Part shown: piece by piece, positions 1 through 6,381 of the stretch | Layout of the letters: every line of letters starts with the position of its first letter | How positions within the stretch are numbered: the first letter of the stretch is position 1 | Source of the DNA: CAZTJA01 sp964613745 | GTDB lineage: Bacteria; Desulfobacterota; Desulfomonilia; Desulfomonilales; Desulfomonilaceae | Length of the DNA: 11,612 nucleotides | Direction: 5' to 3' | Assembly: GCA_964613745.1 (NCBI GenBank) | Contig: CAZTJA010000099.1 | Span: forward strand, 1-11,612 | Notes under the pieces: generated by a model | Seen by the model: the letters and a program-made list of their open reading frames with translations, nothing else | What the model was told of the DNA's origin: nothing | The model's database searches: none | Position numbers and translations under genes: made by a program

Positions 1-100
1 CCGAAGGCTTAAGCCCCTTTTGCACCGGGGGGTGGAGCTATAGGGCTCTAAAAGACAATAGTCACGAGAAACTTGAGTGCAATAGTAGAAAATTGTTCCA

Positions 101-136
101 AAAAAATAAAAACGGCCCACATGCATGGACCGTTTT
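101..136 (-). terminator. Rho-independent terminator of the Gly/Tyr-rich protein gene
   Basis: Read on the minus strand, positions 136-126 pair with 119-109 as an 11-bp stem with one G-U wobble and a 6-nt loop. The stem is directly followed by a T-rich run (112-101, interrupted only at 107 and by the last stem bases). The structure sits 84 nt past the stop codon of the minus-strand gene at 220-549. On the plus strand the wobble becomes a C-A mismatch and no comparable T-run follows, so it acts on minus-strand transcription. Confidence 0.85.
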
Positions 137-219
137 CTAGTGGTAGTCTCAATGATTACTCGGTCAGGCTCTTTCCCCAAGATTCGGGTATGTTCATGAA
201 TTGAGCATGTTTTTCGGTC

Positions 220-549
220 CTAATACCACATGCCCCCCGCAAAACCTACTCCCCAATTGCCACGACCATAATAGCCTACACCTACCGAAACCGGGACTCC
301 GAAACCGCCGGCACGTCGACCGTAGCCGTAGCCTCTATATCCTGGGCCTCCCCAGCCATAGCCACCGTAATGTCCTCCGTAGCCGTACCCACATCCACCG
401 TACGCAGGCCAACCGGAAACCCAGGAATAATCATATCCGCAGGACCTAGGTTTGCATAATCCGAAGAATGCGTCGGAATTTGACGGGATGGTGGTGAAAA
501 CAACCGTAACGGCTATTAATAAAGCTAACGCCAAAAGAGATTTTCTCAT
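220..549 (-). CDS. Small secreted Gly/Tyr-rich protein
   Basis: 109-residue exported protein of unknown function. Residues 1-27 form a clear Sec signal peptide: MRKS, then a hydrophobic stretch (LLALALLIAVTVVF), with likely cleavage after SDA. The mature part is low complexity, built from G, Y, W and R in GYG, GGYG and YGRG-like units, and ends in MWY. It has three Cys (about residues 32, 37 and 53). The start is ATG at 549, because GGAGGT at 560-555 lies 5 nt upstream; the in-frame TTG at 552 is too close to that site. It is a single-gene unit with its own terminator. Gly/Tyr-rich secreted proteins are often surface or matrix components, but no family is recognised, so function is open. The gene call is firm; the role is not. 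Confidence 0.8.
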   Translation of the reverse strand: MRKSLLALALLIAVTVVFTTIPSNSDAFFGLCKPRSCGYDYSWVSGWPAYGGCGYGYGGHYGGYGWGGPGYRGYGYGRRAGGFGVPVSVGVGYYGRGNWGVGFAGGMWY

Positions 550-689
550 CAATTACCTCCAACAATTTTGCAAGCCTGTTCACCATAAATTTTCACTAGA
601 AGACTACCAATTACATGAAACACGACAACAACTTAATTTTTTGAAACAGCTATTCAATTAGCCCTATACTTCTCACGTTCGACAACATA

Positions 690-710
690 GTTCAGAGATA
701 GTTCCTGAAC
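690..710. repeat. Perfect 6-bp inverted repeat, GTTCAG/CTGAAC
   Basis: GTTCAG (690-695) and CTGAAC (705-710) are perfect inverted arms around a 9-nt spacer, in the 192-nt gap between the two small secreted-protein genes. No T-run follows on either strand, so it is a poor terminator. It lies about 140 nt upstream of the Gly/Tyr-rich gene and 30 nt past the Pro/Cys-rich gene. It could be an operator or an mRNA 3' stem. Confidence 0.35.
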
Positions 711-741
711 AGTCCTTGTTTACAAAACGGTCAGTTTACTA

Positions 742-1077
742 TTAGTAGCCGGGTACCGTGCACGGCGAAGGTGCACAAGGAGCGGGAGGCGGGCACGCGG
801 GTGGCGGAGTGCATTTGTAAGCTGCAGGAGTGGGTATCGGCGGAAGTTTGCACAAGAGATCAGGACACCTCGGTGTACCGACAAATTGTCGCGAATAACA
901 TTTAATTGGAGGACAAGGTCCGCAATAAGGCGGAGGCGGCGGCGGAGCACAGGATGGAGGGGGAGGCGGACCGAAAAGGACCGGCACCAGTTCGCAAGGA
1001 TCCGGTCCGGGGCCATAAGCCGGGGCAGAAATCGGTAACATGATTGCGAGAACAGCTATGATGAGCAGGAACCGCAT
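742..1077 (-). CDS. Small secreted Pro/Cys-rich protein
   Basis: 111-residue exported protein. Residues 1 to about 20 are a signal peptide (MRFLLIIAVLAIMLPISAPA). The mature region holds runs of 5 and 6 prolines and 11 cysteines, in motifs such as PPYCGPCPP and APCAPSPC, and ends in VPGY. Such composition suggests an extended polyproline segment crosslinked by disulfides or binding metal; this is inference. The start is ATG at 1077, preceded by GAGAGGT at 1089-1083; an in-frame TTG at 1113 would place 12 extra residues before the signal peptide and is less likely. A promoter candidate with consensus -35 lies at 1211-1238. The composition closely resembles the protein encoded at 10416-10700. 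No family recognised. Confidence 0.75.
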   Translation of the reverse strand: MRFLLIIAVLAIMLPISAPAYGPGPDPCELVPVLFGPPPPPSCAPPPPPPYCGPCPPIKCYSRQFVGTPRCPDLLCKLPPIPTPAAYKCTPPPACPPPAPCAPSPCTVPGY

Positions 1078-1210
1078 CCAACCTCTCGATGAATATTCAA
1101 GTAATCTGAACAACTGAGCAGTGAGTATCCGAAATTATTATCGACAAAATACACGACACGCAAACACCGGTCAAGCTTTTTTAATCAAATCTTACCAAAT
1201 TCAATCAATT

Positions 1211-1238
1211 ACAGTAGAAACATAATTCAGGGTGTCAA
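1211..1238 (-). promoter_or_regulatory. Sigma-70-type promoter for the Pro/Cys-rich gene
   Basis: On the minus strand a perfect TTGACA (1238-1233) is followed after 16 nt by TACTGT (1216-1211, 4 of 6 matches to TATAAT). Transcription would start near 1204, giving a leader of about 127 nt before ATG 1077. The -35 lies only about 20 nt beyond the stop of the flavo-diiron gene, so the small gene probably has its own transcription unit. Confidence 0.5.
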
Positions 1239-1257
1239 CGAAAAAAGCTCGTGGAAC

Positions 1258-2436
1258 TCATCTGACGCCAAGCTCTTTGTGAGAAACGAAGATTTGCTGA
1301 GCCAGATCATCAAGACTCCTGAAATCGCTTTCCTTGGGAGCCCCCTTAACCAATACCGGATCGAAAAGGTTTATCTTTAGGTCCGAAATGAGATCAGCTA
1401 TTCGTTCGACCGTTTTGTTTCCCCATCCGTACGACCCAATAATTCCGGCATACTTCGCTTTTGGGCGCAATATTCCGGCCAGGTAGGTGGCGTAAACTAT
1501 TAAAGGATGTGGCCCGACTCTAACTGTGGGTGTGGCGATAATGATGGTTGATGCATCTACCAAATTAATAGCTAGTTTACCAATGTCGGTTTGAGATATG
1601 TCGAATTGTTGAACTCCGATGCCTTTATCCGCCAAAGCTCCGATCAGATAATCCACCATCTGTTTGGTGCTGCCGTGCATGGAAATATATGGAATGACGA
1701 CTAAATTTGTTGTGTTATCTGAAACCCAGTCTCTGTATGCATCCAAAATGAATTGGGGTTTGTGATACACCGGGCCGTGACTCGGAGCTATAATATCAAC
1801 TTGCAGATCGGTCAGCTTGGCCAAATTCTTAGAAATGATTTTACGATACGGCATCATAATTTCTGCATAATATCGTTTGGCTGCCTCGTAAACTCTCCCT
1901 TCATCGAAAGCATAAAGGTCTGTTGTAGCAATATGGGATCCGAAGAAATCACAGCTGAAGAGAAGATTGTCCTCTATAGAGTATGTCACCATAGTTTCAG
2001 GCCAATGGACCCAGGGAGTATGAATGAATTCCAGTGTACGGGATCCAAGCGAAATGGTTTCACCATCTGAAACGATCCGGAATCTGTCATCTGCAATACC
2101 CAAATGTTTTTGGAGAAGATCTTTTCCTTGAGGAGATACAATGACCTGGGCCTGCGGATATTTTTCAAGAACTATCGGAATGGATCCGGAATGATCCTGT
2201 TCTGCATGGTTGGAAATGACAAAGTCGATTTTCGGAACTGACTCCAGTTGATTCATTAGAATATCGGCCATTTTAGGATCCACCGAATCAACAAGGACGG
2301 TGGAGTCTCCACCTTCAATCAAGTATGCGTTATAGCTTGTTCCGTCGGGTAAAGGTATTAGAGCGTCAAATAATCTGCGGTCCCAATCAATTGCGCCGAG
2401 CAAAAATATTCCATCTTTTATTTTGCGTGCTTTCAT
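1258..2436 (-). CDS. A-type flavo-diiron protein (FprA-like), O2 and/or NO reductase
   Basis: Cytoplasmic 392-residue flavoprotein. Residues 1 to about 245 are a metallo-beta-lactamase fold with the six diiron ligands of the family visible: H77-x-E79-x-D81 in NHAEQDHSG, H144 in WVHWPETM, D163 in SCDFFG and H220 in PSHGPVYH. From about 252 to the end is a flavodoxin domain, with FMN loop SMHGST and GSYGWGN further on. Family members reduce O2 to water and/or NO to N2O using FMN, with electrons from rubredoxin or a similar partner; which substrate applies here cannot be read from sequence. No rubredoxin domain is fused. The start is ATG 2436, with AGGAGA 6 nt upstream; an in-frame earlier start at 2490 abuts the preceding stop and lacks support. 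Third gene of the operon, 50 nt after the GNAT gene. The loop ATPTVRVGPHP differs from the more usual GSPT-x-N pattern. Confidence 0.92.
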   Translation of the reverse strand: MKARKIKDGIFLLGAIDWDRRLFDALIPLPDGTSYNAYLIEGGDSTVLVDSVDPKMADILMNQLESVPKIDFVISNHAEQDHSGSIPIVLEKYPQAQVIVSPQGKDLLQKHLGIADDRFRIVSDGETISLGSRTLEFIHTPWVHWPETMVTYSIEDNLLFSCDFFGSHIATTDLYAFDEGRVYEAAKRYYAEIMMPYRKIISKNLAKLTDLQVDIIAPSHGPVYHKPQFILDAYRDWVSDNTTNLVVIPYISMHGSTKQMVDYLIGALADKGIGVQQFDISQTDIGKLAINLVDASTIIIATPTVRVGPHPLIVYATYLAGILRPKAKYAGIIGSYGWGNKTVERIADLISDLKINLFDPVLVKGAPKESDFRSLDDLAQQIFVSHKELGVR

Positions 2437-2486
2437 ACTAATTCTCCTGCAAATAAATTTCCGAACGACACTGTAAAATGGCTGAA

Positions 2487-3605
2487 TCAAAAATCTTTTC
2501 TAAAAATTCTATACTTTTTGTAAATCTTACAGCCGACCTCAATTTCAAAATTGTTAATGTCTTGATTATCTTCTAAATTCCATCCGAATTCAACGTACTC
2601 GTAAGGTTTGACATCCCATAGCTTATTTAAATGATCGAAGGCAAGCAACGGCAAACCCAACTTTTGATGGGTATTCTTGATGCCGAGAGCCATTCCCCTG
2701 ACCCCTTTGATTGATTTTCTGTATTTCAGAAATTTAAGAATCCCGAGTAGTCCCAGCTTGCCGTTCAACTTCTTCAGAATGGGATTAATATCCGGTACGA
2801 TCAGTGTCACACCCACGGGCTGTCCATCGTAACAGAAAAAGAAAATGAGATCTTCGTCGATGATCCTTACCAGCTCTCTACCCATTTCATTAATTTCGGC
2901 ATCGGTCATTGGGACGAAACCCCAATTTTTAGACCACGCAGAATTGTATATATCTCGGATGATTTCCATTTCTGACGAGAAATTCTTCTTGTCCGCGGGC
3001 CTAATGCTGATACTGGTGTTTCTCCGAACTCTCCTTGCCAAGCGTTCCACTCTGGCGGTCGCTCTATCTTCTTTTTTCAATTTGAGAGCGATCAAATCCT
3101 TTTCTTTTGTATACCCGGCATATTCGATCAGGGGCAAATAGTAAGGTGGGTTATACGTCATCATTATTGTGGGTGGATATTCAAACCCTTTTATAAGCAA
3201 CCCGACCTCGTAATTCGTAGATGGGTTTAATGGACCCCGCATGAACTCCATTCCCTTCGAACGGGTCCACTCTTCGGCATTCCTGAAAAGCTCCGAAGAC
3301 GCCTCAATGTCGTTTTCGCATTCAAAAAAACCCCAGGCGCCCATCTTCTCGTTATGAAATTCGTTGTAATTGCCATCAACAATGGCTGCTATTCGTCCAA
3401 CAGCCTTGGAGCCTCTAAGTGCTAAGAAGAGAACTCGGTCCGAAAACTCCCAAAATGGGTGTTTACTTTTGTCGAGCAATCTCTTGATCGCACCTTTAAG
3501 AGGCGGCACCCAGTTCTCATCCTGAGCATAGATCGACCATGGTACATCAACAAAACGATTCAGATCCGCTTGACTTTCGACTTTAATGATTTTTAAAGAA
3601 GACAT
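2487..3605 (-). CDS. Tandem GNAT-fold N-acyltransferase-like protein
   Basis: 372-residue soluble protein of a two-domain GNAT-like family. The N-terminal half (about 1-175) carries GRIAAIVDGNYNEFH, GFFE, and RGPLNPSTNYEVGLL with YNPPYY, features shared by a widespread uncharacterised group. The C-terminal half (about 195-372) resembles a GNAT domain, with a strand motif DGQPVGVTLIVPD, a loop RGMALGIKNTHQKLGLP where acyl-CoA would bind, and an ending EFGWNLEDN then GCKIYKKYRIF. Substrate unknown; an acyl-CoA-dependent transfer is inferred from the fold. The start is taken at ATG 3605. An upstream in-frame TTG at 3620 lies only 7 nt past the radical SAM stop. Neither has a strong ribosome site, so translational coupling to the upstream gene is possible. 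Middle gene of the operon. Confidence 0.75.
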   Translation of the reverse strand: MSSLKIIKVESQADLNRFVDVPWSIYAQDENWVPPLKGAIKRLLDKSKHPFWEFSDRVLFLALRGSKAVGRIAAIVDGNYNEFHNEKMGAWGFFECENDIEASSELFRNAEEWTRSKGMEFMRGPLNPSTNYEVGLLIKGFEYPPTIMMTYNPPYYLPLIEYAGYTKEKDLIALKLKKEDRATARVERLARRVRRNTSISIRPADKKNFSSEMEIIRDIYNSAWSKNWGFVPMTDAEINEMGRELVRIIDEDLIFFFCYDGQPVGVTLIVPDINPILKKLNGKLGLLGILKFLKYRKSIKGVRGMALGIKNTHQKLGLPLLAFDHLNKLWDVKPYEYVEFGWNLEDNQDINNFEIEVGCKIYKKYRIFRKDF

Positions 3606-3627
3606 TCCATACCGACGCAAATATGAT

Positions 3628-5220
3628 TTAGTTTCCCGAATGCGGTTGGGTTCTTATAAGTGAATCTGCAGTGAAATAGGCCTCACAACCGGCAACCTCC
3701 ATTAACTGAGACTCTAGTTCGGTCTTGATCGTTCGGCGATACTCGTAATAATGTTCCGCCACAACGAGGGCCGAAACGAATCGCCTTGTCTTATCGGGAT
3801 GATGCAGCAGCATCTTAGTTAGATACTTCCAAAAAGTGAATCGGGAAGGTGCTATGATACCCTGACGAAAAAATGTTATAAGCACGGCACGGATCTCATT
3901 CCAATAAGGTCGAGGATTGGATGTGCGCTTGGGTAGTGGGTTCATAAACGACATATTTTCAAAAGTTCTCTTCATATAGAACTCGGGTGCATAAAGCTCA
4001 TCGTATAGACGAATAAACTCTTCGGCTATTTCCTTTCGAGGCCTCGTAGGCATGAAGTTAATGAGCCCTGTTTGGCTCCCAAGGTTGTCGTCAAGTTCAC
4101 CAAAAAGAAGCCGTCCCTCCTTTTCCAATCGACACCATAACTCTGTCCCCGGACCTACCTGTAACAACGTGATAAACATTTCAGGTATTTTGTTCCTTCG
4201 AGCAAAATCGATGAATAATCGATCGGCATTCTTGGGTTCATTATCGAATCCAAGTATGCAACCTGCAATTATCTGAAGACCTGCCTTGGTAATGGTGTCA
4301 CATACCCGGTCTAGATCTACGGCGGCATTCTGGAATTTTTTGGTTTCCTTCAGGCTATCCTTGTCGGGAGTTTCGATTCCAAGAAAAACCTTCCAAAAAC
4401 CCGCTCTTACCATCAAGTCGAGAATATCGGGATGAGAAGCGAGATTTACCGAAGCCTGGGTTGTGAACTCAAAAGGAAACCCATGAGCCTCCATCCAGGG
4501 AACAAGTTCATTCAAAAGTTTTTTGGCTTCAGGTGGATTGCCTATAAAATTGTCATCGACAAAAAAGACGAGTCTTCGCCAGCCGAGATCATACAAAATC
4601 TGAAGTTCAGTCAAAATCTGGTCAGGAGATTTTGTCCGGACCTGCCTTCCAAACATGAGCGTGATATCACAAAATTCACATTGGAACGGGCAGCCACGAG
4701 AAGCCTGAATCGACATGTCCACGTAATGCTTCAGCTCCAAAAGATCGTACCTTGGAGGCGGAGACTTCTTGAGATCGGCTCTTTCGTTCGTTTGGATTAT
4801 TATGCCGGACTCCCGACGTTGAATTGCTTCAACAAGTCGGTCCACCGTGACCTCAGCTTCACCTCTGACAACAATGTCTGCGCCTGCAGCCAGGACCTGT
4901 TCAGGAACATGAAACACAACAGGCCCGCCGACTACGACTAATTTCCCTCTTTTCTTACCCTCCTGCACTGCATCGATGATTCCCGAATATTGATTAAACA
5001 TACCGGTAATCATTATGACGTCATTGTTATTCCACTCCGATTCGGAAACGGGTCTCGCCGTTGTATCTGCAAGGGTCAATTTCCAATTCGCAGGTAAAGT
5101 TGCAGCTAAGGTAAGTAAACCGAGGGGAGGCTGGATACATCTTTTTTTCAGCATCCTGATTACCCGGTTAAAAGACCAAAAAGTCTGTGGGTATCGAGGA
5201 TTGATCAACAATACATTCAT
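3628..5220 (-). CDS. B12-binding radical SAM protein with DUF4070-type C-terminus (HpnP-like)
   Basis: 530-residue enzyme-like protein. Residues 1 to about 140 form a cobalamin-binding-like domain (MNVLLINPRYPQTFWSF, PPLGLLTLAA, VVGGP, RGEAEVT) without the DxHxxG motif, as is common in class B radical SAM proteins. Residues 170-370 are the radical SAM barrel, with the cluster cysteines C177, C181 and C184 in RGCPFQCEFCD, then VDDNFIGN and FLGIETP. About residues 390-515 match the DUF4070-type tail (NFMPTRPRKEIAEEF, RQGII). Length and all three parts agree with the family that includes the hopanoid C-2 methylase HpnP. The family is broader than HpnP, so substrate is not assigned; a cobalamin-dependent C-methylation of a lipid or other scaffold is inferred. 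ATG 5220 has GGAG 8 nt upstream. First gene of the operon with GNAT and FprA-like genes. Confidence 0.88.
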   Translation of the reverse strand: MNVLLINPRYPQTFWSFNRVIRMLKKRCIQPPLGLLTLAATLPANWKLTLADTTARPVSESEWNNNDVIMITGMFNQYSGIIDAVQEGKKRGKLVVVGGPVVFHVPEQVLAAGADIVVRGEAEVTVDRLVEAIQRRESGIIIQTNERADLKKSPPPRYDLLELKHYVDMSIQASRGCPFQCEFCDITLMFGRQVRTKSPDQILTELQILYDLGWRRLVFFVDDNFIGNPPEAKKLLNELVPWMEAHGFPFEFTTQASVNLASHPDILDLMVRAGFWKVFLGIETPDKDSLKETKKFQNAAVDLDRVCDTITKAGLQIIAGCILGFDNEPKNADRLFIDFARRNKIPEMFITLLQVGPGTELWCRLEKEGRLLFGELDDNLGSQTGLINFMPTRPRKEIAEEFIRLYDELYAPEFYMKRTFENMSFMNPLPKRTSNPRPYWNEIRAVLITFFRQGIIAPSRFTFWKYLTKMLLHHPDKTRRFVSALVVAEHYYEYRRTIKTELESQLMEVAGCEAYFTADSLIRTQPHSGN

Positions 5221-5303
5221 GTTATTCTCCGATAGCCATAATCACATGACCACCATCTAATGTCCAGATAGCCTAATGCTTACATCGTTGTTCTGAATCC
5301 TAG

Positions 5304-5342
5304 GAGCGGTCTCGGATTACACTGAGATGGCGCTCTGAGACC
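5304..5342 (-). promoter_or_regulatory. Leader with competing stems before the radical SAM operon
   Basis: In minus-strand RNA, GGUCUC (5342-5337) can pair perfectly with GAGACC (5313-5308), and GAGCG (5335-5331) can pair with CGCUC (5308-5304). The arms alternate a-b-a'-b' and share base 5308, so the pairings are either mutually exclusive or form a pseudoknot. On the plus strand a 10-bp stem (5304-5313 with 5324-5335, two-base bulge) also forms. It lies 84 nt upstream of ATG 5220, inside the leader predicted from the promoter at 5376-5403. No cobalamin-riboswitch box was recognised. Confidence 0.35.
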
Positions 5343-5375
5343 ACTGTACTTTGCTGGTTACCTAAACAGGATAGC

Positions 5376-5403
5376 ATAATACATCGATTATGATGTTTGA
5401 TAA
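5376..5403 (-). promoter_or_regulatory. Promoter candidate for the radical SAM operon with overlapping inverted repeat
   Basis: On the minus strand TTATCA (5403-5398, 4 of 6) and TATTAT (5381-5376, 5 of 6) are separated by 16 nt, giving a start near 5368 and a leader of about 148 nt. An inverted repeat, CATAAT (5375-5380) and ATTATG (5387-5392), covers the -10 element and could be a repressor site. Strength and operator role are inferred. Confidence 0.4.
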
Positions 5404-5937
5404 AAATCGAATCGCAAGATCAAGGAAACTGACTTGGTAAACCGACGTCACATTTCATCAATCCAATAAAAGCACCTAGAGTTGTGAGCACGGGAGAACC
5501 TAATAATGAAAACGAAGAACGAAACAACCATATACAACGGTTTTGGGCAGGCTGAGGAAAGAGGATAAAGATGACTGTTGAAGTGAACTCTTGTGACGAT
5601 TTCGATCTCGGGTATCAATAATGAAGATCATGTAAGGTCGCGCTTGTGGCTACCCTAACTCAGAGATGCCATATTCTGCGACAACGGATAACCTAAGAAA
5701 CCTTGTAGAAGCAAGTTTTGCGGGCAGCCCGAATTGTTCTTTTTCCATATTCATTGGTAAAATTCTATGGAGTATATCCCATTAAAACGGAACCCGCTTT
5801 CAACTCGTTCATAATGTCCCGATTTTTAACGATAAATATTTCACGCATAAGTATGGAGTCTCGGCATCATTTTTGCCTCTCGCGTATGTTGCTCCAAAAT
5901 TGAAGACTCGAACGAATTTTTACTACGGGGCGGGAAA
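5404..5937. other. Gene-poor stretch between divergent units
   Basis: No convincing coding region, RNA gene or mobile-element remnant was seen in these 534 bases. They hold two tiny plus-strand reading frames, each with a plausible ribosome site: 5506-5568 (20 residues, MKTKNETTIY...) after GGGAG, and 5571-5621 (16 residues, MTVEVNSCDD...) after AGAGGA, starting 2 nt past the previous stop. Both are too short to support by composition. The stretch also contains the presumed promoter of the 100-residue protein gene. Confidence 0.5.
5734..5763 (+). promoter_or_regulatory. Weak promoter candidate for the plus-strand gene pair
   Basis: TTGTTC (5734-5739, 4 of 6) and TAAAAT (5758-5763, 5 of 6) are separated by 18 nt, in an AT-rich patch about 170 nt upstream of ATG 5938. 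It is the best sigma-70-like pair seen upstream of that gene, but the long leader makes it tentative. Confidence 0.25.
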
Positions 5938-6240
5938 ATGGAACGACCGATCTGCACAACTAAAGAAAAAATCAAAGCCGATATTGACAAAACTAAGGTA
6001 GCCAAAGCAGTTGCTCATTTGATTGCCACAATGCTCCACTCCATCAAAGCTGAAGAAGCCGATTACTGGATCAATGCAAGTGTTAATGTGCGTGTTCAAA
6101 ACGGAACTCCCATTGAAAAAAAAGCCGTAATCAATGTCTATGCGGAAACACTTGATGTCTACGGTACGAACATAATTGATCCTCCGAGTGATTCCGAAAT
6201 CCTATCCGATTTCTTCAAGAATTTCGGCCGGAATCAATAA
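5938..6240 (+). CDS. Hypothetical 100-residue soluble protein
   Basis: Unrecognised protein without signal peptide or membrane segment. The N-terminal half (about 1-40) is charged and probably helical (KEKIKADIDKTKVAKAVAHL). The middle (about 45-75) alternates hydrophobic and polar residues as in beta strands (WINASVNVRVQNG, KKAVINVYAETLDVYG), and the C-terminus is acidic, then FFKNFGRNQ. A G-rich tract (GGGGCGGGA) ends 3 nt before ATG 5938 and may serve as the ribosome site, although it is close. It is followed after 141 nt by the YfdX-family gene on the same strand, so co-transcription is possible. Balanced composition and an open frame in a region otherwise empty support it being a real gene; no function is proposed. 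Confidence 0.65.
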   Translation: MERPICTTKEKIKADIDKTKVAKAVAHLIATMLHSIKAEEADYWINASVNVRVQNGTPIEKKAVINVYAETLDVYGTNIIDPPSDSEILSDFFKNFGRNQ

Positions 6241-6381
6241 GGTGACTCATAAAATGTATAACTTTAGTCAAAGCGGATTTAAACGACTGAGCCCTCGATG
6301 ACCAACACTGGGCCGATCTTGATTTATTCACTAAGCCGTGATAACGCACGTACAAAAAATGTGAGAAGGAGAACCGCAGGG

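Noticed and set aside
1..100. GC-rich patch with short inverted arms (AGCCC 12-16, GGGCT 43-47) at the left edge
   Set aside because: Several incompatible pairings are possible, no known RNA motif was recognised and the edge cuts context; nothing supportable.
452..661. 69-codon plus-strand frame partly in the intergenic gap
   Set aside because: It starts from TTG inside the antisense of the Gly/Tyr-rich gene, and its composition follows the opposite strand. No ribosome site was seen.
720..1016. 98-codon minus-strand frame over the Pro/Cys-rich gene
   Set aside because: It is another frame of the same strand without signal peptide or ribosome site; the 742-1077 frame has both.
1241..1258. 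Possible terminator just after the flavo-diiron gene
   Set aside because: A six-base T-run is present on the minus strand, but the stem is only 4 bp with a wobble and overlaps the stop codon, so it is too weak to call.
4432..4941. 169-codon open frame on the plus strand
   Set aside because: It is antisense to the radical SAM gene, whose family motifs are continuous there; the plus-strand translation has no recognisable features.
5718..5903. 61-codon plus-strand frame in the gene-poor gap
   Set aside because: It begins with TTG, lacks a ribosome site and has no gene-like composition.
6298..6381. Longer N-terminus for the YfdX protein from ATG 6298, whose ATGA overlaps the stop of a 15-codon frame at 6254-6301
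   Set aside because: The extension would put 28 basic residues before a normal signal peptide, while ATG 6382 has AGGAG upstream. The overlap looks accidental.
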